Positions 1-9,908 of a stretch of DNA of 64,000 nt are shown here, piece by piece. Origin of the DNA: Rhododendron vialii. Lineage: Eukaryota; Streptophyta; Magnoliopsida; Ericales; Ericaceae. The translations under genes were made by a program, and so were the position numbers. The notes under the pieces were generated by a model that worked only from the letters and a program-made list of their open reading frames with translations, had not been told where the DNA came from and did not search any database. The DNA is taken from positions 28,906,001-28,970,000 of the forward strand of contig NC_080566.1 of assembly GCF_030253575.1 (NCBI RefSeq). The letters are read 5' to 3'. Every line of letters begins with the position of its first letter. The stretch's first letter is position 1.

Positions 1-34
1 AGTCATGAGCGATAGCGAAGCCAAGCTGCATGAA

Positions 35-484
35 GGGAGAATAACTTTTGGTGTGGACTCATTCTTGAAGCTGGCTCACACTTTTGAATGCCTAAAATAT
101 CCTCACTACAACAGATTCCCTTGAGTTTGTAGTTTAAATCTCACGGGTAAAATTGTACGCTCACACGATAGTTGCATACATGCATTAGAAACTACTACGG
201 CACTACCCCATTTGCCGTTCAGATTCCCTTGAGTTTGTAGTTTAAATTTCACGGATGCAGGGAGAATAACTTTTGGTGTGGACTCATTCTTGAAGCTGGC
301 TCACACTTTTGAATGCCTAAAATATCCTCACTACAACAGATTCCCTTGAGTTTGTAGTTTAAATCTCACGGGTAAAATTGTACGCTCACACGATAGTTGC
401 ATACATGCATTAGAAACTACTACGGCACTACCCCATTTGCCGTTCAGATTCCCTTGAGTTTGTAGTTTAAATTTCACGGGTAAA
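35..484. repeat. Nested tandem duplication (225 bp unit holding 108 bp units)
   Basis: A segment beginning with GGGAGAATAACTTTTGGTG at 35 recurs at 260, giving a 225 bp period. Inside it a 108 bp unit beginning AGATTCCCTTGAGTTTG starts at about 113, 221, 338 and 446. Copies differ by only a few bases, so the duplication is recent. Both periods are multiples of three, so a minus-strand reading frame stays open through the copies. Confidence 0.9.
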
Positions 485-762
485 ATTGTACGCTCACACG
501 ACAGTTGCATACATGCATTAGAAACCACTACGGCACTACCCCATTTGCCGTTCAAAAGAAAACTGCCAACTCCAATATACTTTGTCTTCATTACAAACTC
601 AAATCCTATTTGAAGCAACTCTCTTTCTTTTGTCTTCAATTTTCTTTTCAATTCATTGCTAAAACTGCTAAATGTAATTACTGATTCTGTCATCATTTCT
701 CTGTCATTTTTTTTTTTAAGGGTACTTTCGTAAGGTGTTTGCACACACATTACATGTGCCAC
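331..762 (-). CDS. Unrecognised ORF with an in-frame 36-residue repeat
   Basis: The open frame covers about 140 codons on the minus strand; its first codon is GTG and the first ATG is four codons in. The N-terminal half is lysine- and glutamate-rich. The C-terminal half contains two copies of a 36-residue block beginning NGKWGSAVVVSNACMQL, produced by the 108 bp DNA repeat. I recognise no domain. It could be the last exon of a minus-strand gene whose other exons lie at 1.5-3 kb, or a frame kept open by chance because the repeat length is a multiple of three. Confidence 0.22.
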   Translation of the reverse strand: MAHVMCVQTPYESTLKKKNDREMMTESVITFSSFSNELKRKLKTKERELLQIGFEFVMKTKYIGVGSFLLNGKWGSAVVVSNACMQLSCERTILPVKFKLQTQGNLNGKWGSAVVVSNACMQLSCERTILPVRFKLQTQGNLL

Positions 763-1594
763 AGCTTCTAGTAGTATTAATTAGACGGACGTAGTAATCA
801 AGTCTATTGGAATGAAGAACATAAGGATCAATCTTAGATTGGGTTAGGCCCCACATGCTTGTTTCTGTAATTCATGGGTTGATGCTAGAGGTAGCAAATA
901 TTTAGCAGCACAATGCTTCAAGAGAAATGCGTCAGTTACCATGCTGTCATAACAGCAGTTATTAACACCAGTCTCAGAACAGAAACTAAGAAAAAAGACG
1001 AGTGGAAAAACTCACAGGAGACTCCATTACGCACCAAGCAACTACGGCATTTTTCTAAGCATCATATGTCACCTGTAGTGTTCACATTAACAAAGAATGT
1101 GTAAATAAATTGCGGATATATAAAAGATTACGTTTAAAAATTCTAGGAACGTTGTACGGATATATCAAATTTGTTATCAGTTACAACTTACAAGTGATCG
1201 CACTAGAAGAAAAATAGTACTATCCAAGATGACAAATTTACTTAGCCTTGCATCACATGAAAAGAAATGATCAACTACACTGCAACTTGGCCTAAAATAA
1301 TGACTTATTTCGTAACTGAAGCAACTATATATTGCAATGAAATAGTCAACAGCATATGGTCTATGACCCCTAATACATGTCAAACCGCAACTAAGTTAAA
1401 TTGATTCCAAGGATGACATGTTCAACTAACTAAGACCAATGGCAACAACTAGCTCAGAACCTAGGTAAACCCTAATACAGAGAAGGCGATATCCACTGCA
1501 TTGGAACAGAATCAAAGAAAGAGATATGATCAAGCTTCCCTTCAATTAATTTAGCCTCTTTTGAAAGACCAAATAGGATCTTCAAAGTGCATAC

Positions 1595-1761
1595 CAGCAA
1601 CAGGGTCTCTGTCTCCTTCAAATGAACTAACAAGCACGAGGAGTGCGTGAACAAGTCCGCATCGTTCAAAAAAGTTTCCTTCCAGTTGGATGGGACAAAT
1701 GAAGTCTTGATTGGTAATACCCAAAACCCTCCATCACAAACCCTCTTTTCAAAGCTTTTTC
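1595..1761 (-). other. Candidate internal exon of an unrecognised minus-strand gene
   Basis: On the minus strand a pyrimidine-rich stretch ending TTTAATAG precedes about 56 open codons (starting GKSFEKRVCDGGFWVLP), which end at a good donor (TTGCTG then GTATGC). Codon use looks exon-like but I do not recognise the peptide. The region at 2,700-2,990 (minus) also has leader-like features: CT-rich tracts, TTTTTTCCCCAG, then AATCTAG/GTAATA. A single multi-exon gene of unknown identity across 0.3-3.0 kb is possible but unproven. Confidence 0.25.
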
Positions 1762-2446
1762 CTATTAAACAGACAAGCCCAATCAAGATACACATTTCAA
1801 CTGGGAACAGTGGAAATGATTACTATTGGAATTTTAGTTACAAAACAATGTATGCAGATTGATCACTTAACAGAAATCTGGTTCACTGTGCTCTTTTCAG
1901 TTAAACATCTACGCACATAGGTGACCTATACCAGATAAGGAAAGGAAACGTCAACAAAATTGTGATAGGGTTATAAAACCTTCCTCCTTATTTTCTTCAC
2001 TCTACGTCCATGGATTGCGCTCTCACTCTCTCTGTAATAAAAGCATATGTTGCCTACACGATACTGCACTATGTATCTGTCATCCCACAAGCACAAAGTT
2101 GCTGATAGTGGAATCGGAATTACAAAAAATTTGGTTGGACCTATTTGCCTCTGCCATTCCAATTGCAATTTAAATCTCATTTACTTTCAGTCAATTTGAA
2201 TAAGCATAGAAGATCCTTCCACAGTAGTTGTATTTACACGAAAAGGACTAACTGGGTAAAGAAACTGATCACACCGTTAAGCAAAAAATAAACAAAATGA
2301 TGGCATTTCGGAATATGTAAAAAATAAACAGAAAATCTTGTTTATGTTACAAATACACAGAAACAAGTTTCCAGTAGTACATAGACTTTTTCCAAAAATA
2401 AAAGAACACAGACAAGATAGAGATTTTTGTTTTTTCTATAGCCGAA

Positions 2447-2480
2447 TGTCCGGGCCAGCTTGTGCTCACCTCAACTAATT
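2447..2480 (+). repeat. Dispersed short repeat, copy 1
   Basis: GTCCGGGCCAGCTTGTGCTC followed by ACCTCAACTA closely matches 19,064-19,100 and, more weakly, 57,891-57,925. It is a dispersed repeat motif of unknown class. Confidence 0.5.
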
Positions 2481-3353
2481 CTAAGGCCCTGGAGTGTTTG
2501 ACATAGACAATATAGAGAATATTGTGTGAGAGCACCTTCAGCCCTTACCCAAACTCTTGCTCAAGTTCGAGTAAAAATACGAATAAAAACTTCATTTGAT
2601 ATGAAATACTTGAATGCTCTAACACAAATCCAAGCAAAAAATTGAATAAACGGCTGACATAGTTGTGAGAGGGAGGAAATTGGCGGGTAAAATTTGAGTA
2701 AAATTTAAATTGGAGTAAAACTTCGAGTCTCCCTTGGGGTAAAATGAGAGTAAAGTTCGATTTGATATAATTTTGAATTAAGGGCTGGAGTGGGTTTCAA
2801 TGGATTATTACCTAGATTTTGGTTCTGAGTCGTAAAGAAGGAGAGCCAACCAGGTGAGGATGATCTCCGACGAATAATCACAGATTCGTGCGGATTACGT
2901 CCCAAGGGTTCGCTCGGAAAGCTCTGGGGAAAAAACAGGGGATGAGAGAGAGAGTTTACCGTGGGTGGAGCGACGGATTGCGGGGCAGGAAACGTAGAGA
3001 GGGAAAGAGCTGACTCGGTAGGGATTAGGGAAGGAGCCTATTTGAGCATTCACTGGTATAACCAAAGGTTCAAAAGCTATGTTTACAAAATGTTACTAGT
3101 AACTTTAAAATAAAAAAAAAAGTTAAGCGGAATGAGGCCTTTATATAGTAAGGATAAGGAAAAGAAAACGGGCGGAAAATGGGAGTAAAATTTATTACTT
3201 ATTAAATTTAAAATTCTTATTTTCTTCTCTCTGTTTCTTCTAATCGAATAATAGAATGGAAATTTTTTAAATTTTCTTTATTTTCCTTAAGTTCCAAACA
3301 GAGTATTAGTAATGTTGATCTCAAAAATGACTCAAAATATAATAATCGACTTT

Positions 3354-3736
3354 GGCCTATTTTGGCCAAATGATTTATTTGGCTTTATTTTATTTTTTTG
3401 TCCTTATTAAAAAAGAATTTGCATTGTTAATTTTTCGTCAATTTTTTTGTGAATTATTGTTTCGTCATGACGAGAGGAATCTAAAATGTAAAAAATGACG
3501 ATCGAAATCCAATTTTTATGAATAAAGACAAAAAAGATTGGTTTTATTGGCTTTTGCTTTTATTCAAAAAAAATTGGTTTCGATCGTAATTTTTTACTTT
3601 TTACATTTCTCATGCCATGACAACGCAATAAACCCCAAAAAATTGACGAAAAACTAATAATTTCAAAAAAATTTGAATAACGACAAAAAAAAAAAAAAAA
3701 AGATATGCCAAATCAATTATTTGGCCAAAATAGGCC
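3354..3736. mobile_element. Foldback MITE with GGCCTATTTTGGCCAAAT ends
   Basis: The terminal 18 bp, GGCCTATTTTGGCCAAAT, are repeated inverted at the other end. Much of the interior is also self-complementary, including the segments around 3,420-3,520 and 3,560-3,680. There are no codons of interest. Diverged relatives of the interior occur at about 20.04-20.34 kb and 42.73-42.99 kb. I could not identify a target-site duplication. Confidence 0.7.
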
Positions 3737-5040
3737 TAACCTCTTAATCCATACCCAAATTTCAGTCTTCCAATAACCAAAGTTTAGCAACATTTATCTC
3801 AATAACAAAAAATGGTGGGTCATACTCATAACAGTTACTACTATATATGCTTTTGTTGTTTGAAATTCATTCTCCGTAAAGCAAATATTTTTTTGGTGGG
3901 TGAAACTCACTCTCCGCTTTGATAAGTGGCTGTGCATTTAACAATGTCGGTCACTTTATGAATTTTAACAAATACTCTTCATTTCTCTTATTTTATTAGA
4001 ATATCATTCAATGTAAACCATTCGATTGAGAAGAAAATAATAGACCACTGGATTTGAATATATGCCAACTCATTTTGATTAGGCCATTGTAGAACTTAGG
4101 GTTGCTAACTTTAGGCATGCACTCAATGATTAACCAAAATGTGATGTGACAAACTTTTAACTATGTAATTTTAATAAGTCAATTGTGAATGTTTTTAGCT
4201 TTGCTAACCTCTACTAGCTCACTAGGGCAATAATCTCAAACAAGTTATAGATATTAATACATATTTTACGGATATTAATATATTTTTACAAATATTAATA
4301 TACTTTTTCCGAATATTAATGTACATTTTACCTATTATCTATTATCTTCCGCCGGAGGCAAGTATTTTCCTTTTCATTTTGTATATGTTAAATTTGAGTA
4401 TTTGAGAGTCGATAAAATGCATTGTTTTCAAGGATTTTTTTTTTAATGTTTGAAATGAATTTGAGAATGCAGAATTTAAAAATCACATGTTGAGAGTATT
4501 TTAATTTGAGTTGTAATTGTTCTTTCATACAAATCAAAGGAAATAACCGTACTTTGACTAAAAAATTCCATCACAAAATCTATGACGTACTTACCGGATT
4601 TTCATCATAATCTGAAAAATCTACAATCCATACTATAGATATCTTAGGGGGCCTACAATGACATAACTAAAAAATCCAGATCCTTCCCCCTTCCTCCTCC
4701 TCTCCCTCTGTCCCTCCTCACCTCTCTCCTCCCTTACCATTGTGCCTTCGAGTTCCTCAGTTTTCAGGCGGTGGTTCATTGAACGGCGACGACTCCTCAG
4801 AGTCAGTGCCACCGGTAGATGGTGGTTCCTTTGGCTTGTTTCTCGTCCTCCGTTTCCAGATCTAAAGTCCTTGGACCTGCGGTGAGGTAATAAGGTGTGC
4901 AGATTTAGAGGGTTTTGTTTTCCATTTGTTTGTTTTCCGGCGGTCTTTCCATCTTTTCATCTGCTGGTTTTCAGTCCTATCGTGTACCATTTTGAGTTTT
5001 CCCCGGATATGGTGAGGACTGAGGACATGGCGGTGGGTAA
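3737..5040. other. AT-rich intergenic DNA, no gene seen
   Basis: Low-complexity AT-rich sequence with short repeated ATTAATAT units at 4,250-4,340 and a CT-rich tract at 4,680-4,740. No convincing exon. Confidence 0.5.
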
Positions 5041-5435
5041 AATAATTTTTAGGGAAATTTATATAAATAGTCATCCTAGTTTCATCCGAGTCTCATTTTT
5101 GTCCTTTAAATATCATTTATAACTCTTTTGACCTTCAAGTTTGATTTTCATACCAAATTGGTCCAATTGATATGTCAATCAAACAGAACGAAAAAAAAAA
5201 TCAGATTGATGGCAGTTTGGATGTTGCAATTCGTACCAAGTTGGTCCAATTGATAACGTTTGTCATCAATCTGATCTTTTTCATCCAGTTTGGCGAACAA
5301 ATGTTATCAATTGAACTAATTTGGTACAAAAACCAAACTTGAAGGTCAAAAGAGTTGCAATTAATACTTAGAGGACGAAAATGAAACTCGGATAAAACTA
5401 TGAGGACCATTTCTATAAATTTTCCTAAAATTATT
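5041..5435. mobile_element. Foldback MITE
   Basis: The left end (AATAATTTTTAGGGAAATTT then ATATAAATAGTC) pairs with the inverted right end (AATAATTTTAGGAAAATTTA). The arms stay similar through the GTCCAATTGATA blocks near 5,160 and 5,240. No coding content and no clear duplicated target. Confidence 0.7.
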
Positions 5436-5816
5436 GGATGGAACTAGAATTTGATGAGTAGTAGTAATCGTGGGTCTTTTACAAACTCTGTTGAAAATGA
5501 GCATTAGCCATGATCGATTCCTAGTATAGGATATCATGAAGATTTGGTATTCGTTAACATCTGGTCAAGCTAGAATTGTTGAAGATTTTTCCCAACCGGA
5601 TGGATTTGTCAAAGGTTTTATAAATGTATATTTCGATATGGTACGACACGATCAACGAATAACTGATCTTTGACCAGGTAATTTTGAAGCTTAAGCTTTT
5701 GCTACAGAGGTGGGTCTCTTGTCACAGGTAACTATTACCTAGATTCATTGTACGAACTAGCTCATTGATCCATCACAACAAAAGTGTCCAAAAGTAATGC
5801 TCTAAGTTTGTTTACT

Positions 5817-5993
5817 AATGCTTTGGTGATCATGTCTGAGTACAATATTTTGGGTATCATATGATGTGTCATCATTGTATCGGTAAAATATGTCTCATTT
5901 GTCATGTAGTATAACACATTCTACCGATGCATTAGTGACAACTCATATGTTATCCAAAATGTGATACTTAAACATGGTCACCATAGTATTGCC
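5817..5993. mobile_element. Foldback MITE, family of the 23.9 kb copy (copy A)
   Basis: It starts AATGCTTTGGTGATCATG and ends with the inverted form (CATGGTCACCATAGTATTGC). Nearly the whole element is self-complementary, with arms of roughly 70 bp. A second, better preserved copy lies in the large ATG13 intron at 23,936-24,123. Confidence 0.75.
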
Positions 5994-6491
5994 TAAGTTC
6001 GTTTATTTCCGTGTACGGAGTAGCACAAGATTGTGCTAAGAAAGCCCTATATGTTGGGGTATCTACCTCGTGGATTTTCACTTTGCCCTCTGATTTTTCT
6101 CTCTTTTTCTAATGTACTTCTATAGGTTTCCACGTATCATCTGAATAAAATTTCTTTCCTTTCGTCCCTAAGAAATAAAATTTCTTCTATAAGTGACCTC
6201 AACCTTGCACACGTCATCAGGAATGGAAAGCTTGTTGACGTGTAGATAAGGCAATGGAGTACCAAAAAAAAGCGATGTATATATTGTACTAGTAATTTAG
6301 CAAATAAAATCATAATCAAATATTTAAACGGCTGAAATCGGCGACGGGTACTGCCACCTGCCCGGCACCGAAATTTTTTTCAAGCTTAAGGCTGTGGCCT
6401 TGCGTAAGTGAGGGATGTGGCCATTTGCACTACCCCACAGGCTGCATCACATATACTGGTACCCCTCATGGCTAAACAAGCAGATGAATCA

Positions 6492-7347
6492 GGGGCCGTT
6501 CCAGATTGCATTCTGTTTGCAAAAGTTCTTTTTTGTGTATGAACAGTACAAGAACAGAAGGTCCGTTCCATTTTCCCTTAAAAACTTCTTCTTTTTTAAA
6601 AGGATTATTGTCAAAATGACCATATTGCCCCTTGAACTTATTCCAATTTCCCAGACACCTGGCTTTCTCCTTTCCCCTTCTTCCACGCACAGATCAGAGA
6701 AGACCGTGTCTCTCTCTCTTCAATCTTCATCAGTTACATAAAGAAGCATATATTCAGACAAAGCTAATCCTTTCAGTTTCCTAAATCCTCCTTCCTGACC
6801 ATTTCTTCTCTCTCTCTCTCAATGGCTAAACAAAAACGAGAAAACCGTTGGAAAAACAGATTATATTCCGAAGGGAAACGACGACGCCCAGAGCGATTCC
6901 ATCATCACAGCGACAGTGGCAGCGGCTCGTTCAAATCGATCGCCAACCCACGTCTCAAAACCCCAAATACCCCGCCTGAACCTCACTCATCGGCGCCCGA
7001 ACCCCGCCGTACTCATTGTTCACCGGCGACTCCACATTATTAAAAAAAAAGGAAGGTTCAGAGGTCTGGAAATGGGAGAGGGACGGCGACTTCTGGAAAA
7101 GGAGAAGGAGGAGGGCTGCGGAGATGAGATGAGATGAGGAGGTGCCGTGTCGTACAGTGGAAGCCCTAAGCGATAAAGCTGGGGCAAGGGCAGTATCGTC
7201 ATTTCACCCAGGGACTGTGGTGACCTTCAACCAAAACCACGTCGTTTTGGCTGAATATTTTTTAAAAAAAGGGAAGGCTCCATATCTGGAACAGGCCTTC
7301 TTTTTGGACCTCGAAAAAACCACTTTTTTCAAAAGTGGAACGGAGCC
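6492..7347 (+). mobile_element. Harbinger/Tourist-type element E1 (856 bp)
   Basis: The 11 bp ends GGGGCCGTTCC and GGAACGGAGCC are flanked by a direct TCA (6,489-6,491 and 7,348-7,350). Three-base duplications at TNA sites and GG-rich ends fit the PIF/Harbinger superfamily. The outer 200-250 bp on the left and about 270 bp on the right are shared with E2 (inverted) and E3. The interior (about 6,780-7,045) is GC-rich and coding-like, with an ATG at 6,822 opening a 73-codon frame, but I do not recognise a parent gene. No transposase is present, so the element is non-autonomous. Confidence 0.8.
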
Positions 7348-7725
7348 TCAATATGACAGCGACGAGTAAAAGATGTCTGAATCCTAATCCTTGTACCATT
7401 ATGCCATTCCTCTTTTTGGGTACACGTTTTATGCCATTCTTTGTTGAACAAGGAAGAAACATTCTCCTTCATTGGCAAAGATGTATATACAGTCCGTCAA
7501 TCTCGTCTCATTTTGTTTGTCCACCATTTGACTTTCTTACGTTCCAAACGTTTGTCAATTAGAGAAAGTCAAGAAATAAACCCCTATGAAATTCTCTTTT
7601 TATAATTCTCTTCGAAGTGATGTGACAACTTTAACTTACACCCAATTAAGTTGAGGAAAGGGGGGAAAAAAAATTGAGCTAGGTGTAGAAAAAAAATTCA
7701 CTTTTTTTTTTGACAAACAAGCTTA

Positions 7726-8644
7726 GAGGGCGTTCCACGTTAAGAAAAAGTTCTTTTTTTTTGGGTCATAAAGAAGATTGGTTCCAGATCTGGAGCCTTC
7801 CGTTTTTTTAAAATTCATTTGACCAAAACGACGTCATTTTGGTCTTTGGTCCCCACAGTCCCCTGGTGAAATGACAATATTGTCCTTGCCCCATTTTATC
7901 TTCTTGGGCTTCTAGTGTACGGCCAAAATAGAAGCAAATCTGCAGTGTGCAATGTGCATTCTTGAGCTCCTTCAACCGAAACAAGCGATCGACCTCGATC
8001 TTGAGCATCTTCTGTATCTCCCCTCTCTCGACCAGCTCCTTCATACCGGCCTCCATCGCCAAATCCCTCTCTCTCAGCATCTTCTCCGTCTCCTCTTTGT
8101 CCAATCTCATCCGCTCGAGCTTTAGGCGGATCGCGCTGAGCTCCTCCGCCAGTGACACGTCGATCGACCCGATCTTTGTAGGAGTGGCGGCGTAGACCAT
8201 GTGACGATTGTTGTTATTCTTCTTGTTCGAATCGTTGATCGGTGAGATCTCGATCCACTTCTCTGGCTTCGGTTATTGGGATTTACTAATTGGTGGTGGG
8301 TGGGAGGATTGGCTTGGATATTTCTGGATTGGAGTGATTTGCAGCCGCTTTTACCTGGGTGTGAGTACTGTTTAGGGGAGAGTACTGAGTTTTCAACATT
8401 TCTGCTTGGGCCTGGAGAGAGAGGGAGAGAGAGAGTCAGGGTTTGCTGCGTCAACGAAGAAGGAAAAATGAGGAAGGTCGTCTGGGAAATTTAGTTGGTA
8501 GAAGGGGCAATATGGTCATTACAGCTATAATTATTTTAAAAAAGAACAACTGTTTAAGGGAAAGTGGAACGGAGGTTCTGTTTTGGTACTGTTCATTACA
8601 CGAAAAAGTACTTTAGCAAACGGAAGCAAAACTGGAACCCCACC
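7726..8644 (-). mobile_element. Harbinger/Tourist-type element E2 (919 bp) with captured coding-like DNA
   Basis: The ends are GAGGGCGTTCC and GGAACCCCACC, flanked by TTA (7,723-7,725 and 8,645-8,647). The element is inverted relative to E1 and E3 and shares their ends. Its interior (about 7,926-8,405) differs from theirs. Read on the minus strand from about 8,262 to 7,985 it encodes a coherent charged helical segment (for example LAEELSAIRLKLERMRLDKE, then ERDLAMEAG and EIQKMLKIEVDRL) typical of a coiled coil. The frame then runs into element-end sequence. This looks like capture of a host exon (Pack-type element). I do not recognise the donor gene. Confidence 0.78.
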
Positions 8645-8647
8645 TTA

Positions 8648-9547
8648 GGTGGCGTTCCAGATCAGCTTCCTTTTCCCAAACTTCTTTTTTCGGTAATGAA
8701 CAGTGCTAAAAAAGAAACCCCATTCCACTTTCTCTTAAAAAGCTGTTCTTTTTAAAAAAGAGTCATGTTTAAATGACCATATTGCCCCTTCTACCAACAC
8801 AAATTCCCCAGACGCCCTCCCACTTCTTTTCCTCTTCTTTGACGCAGCAGACCCAGACTCTCTCTCAACATCTGTTGAAAAAAATCAAAAGAAGCTAATT
8901 TTCAAGAAATGAAGAAGATGTTTGCAGACAAGGAAAAAGGAATACAAAAACAAACCAACAGAGACATCTATTTGGTTACCCAGAAAGATGAGGGCTGAGA
9001 CAAAAAGATGAGCTAATTTTTCATTCCTCCGATCTCAAACATCAAAGAAAAAGGTCAGAGATTGAGAGAAAAGCTAATTTTTCTTTCACCTTTTCATTTT
9101 CTCAGCAACCATACCCACCAAAACTCACACACGGAAACAAAAGTGAGCAGAAATATGCGGATCGAGAGGTACGTAAAATGTTCGAAGAGGGATCAAATTG
9201 AATTTACGGAATTACCTTTGGGATGAGAAGTGTTGGTATCTTCAGCACAAGAAGTTTATGGGTGAGGGACGGCGACCTCTGGAAAAGGGGAAGAAGGAGG
9301 GCTGCGCAGATGGAGATGAGATGAGATGAGATGAGATGAGAAGGTGTTGTGCCGTACAGTGGAAGCCCTAAGGGATAAAAATGGGGCAAGGGCAGTATTG
9401 TCATTTTACCTAGGAGGCTGTGTGGTTTGGAGATCAACACGACGTCGTTTCGGTCTTCCATTTTTGAAAAAAAGGAAGGTCCAGATATCTGGAACCCGCC
9501 TTCTTTTTGGACCAAAAAAAAGGAATTTTAACAAAAAGTGGAACGAC
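8648..9547 (+). mobile_element. Harbinger/Tourist-type element E3 (900 bp)
   Basis: The left end GGTGGCGTTCC directly abuts the TTA that also closes E2. The right end GGAACGAC is followed by TTA at 9,548-9,550. Its outer parts match E1 in the same orientation. Its interior (about 8,870-9,240) differs from both E1 and E2 and is purine-rich with no long frame. A GATGA/GATGAGAT microsatellite at about 9,310-9,340 is shared with E1. Confidence 0.78.
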
Positions 9548-9593
9548 TTAATTCATTAAACAAAGCTACCAGTCCAACATAGGAAAATGATTA

Positions 9594-9804
9594 GGCTTTG
9601 TTTGGTTGAGAGTTTAATTTAGTTTAGTTTTGGTAATGAATAGAGAGAGAAATAAAGTAATGATTGAAGATATGGATAATGATTGGAAAGAGATAAAGAC
9701 AAATGAGAAAGTAATAATTGAAAAAATAAGGTATTGATTAGAGAAAAAAAATAAGGTAATGATTAAAAACTAAACTAAAACTAAAAGATTAACCGAACAA
9801 AGCC
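9594..9804. mobile_element. Tourist-like MITE (211 bp)
   Basis: The inverted ends are GGCTTTGTTTGGTT and AACCGAACAAAGCC. The TTTAGTTTAGTTTT blocks just inside also pair. The left flank is TTA; the right flank is ATT, so the target duplication is not exact. Confidence 0.75.
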
Positions 9805-9908
9805 ATTGACACTCCAAAAATTGATGCAAACACTCCAAAAAATAAAAGAAAGTGCTTTGGAATTATACTGATTTCGGAATGTCAGAATCAATTTTTGGAG
9901 TGCCAATA

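Noticed and set aside
1-600. CRISPR array
   Set aside because: The direct repeats are 108 and 225 bp with no spacers, in a plant nuclear genome.
3111-3120. Poly(A) near 3.1 kb as the tail of a retroelement
   Set aside because: No SINE or LINE body or flanking duplication adjoins it.
8122-8454. 110-codon minus-strand frame in element E2
   Set aside because: It is in a different phase from the coherent coiled-coil frame and its peptide is Ser/Arg-rich noise from GC-rich DNA.
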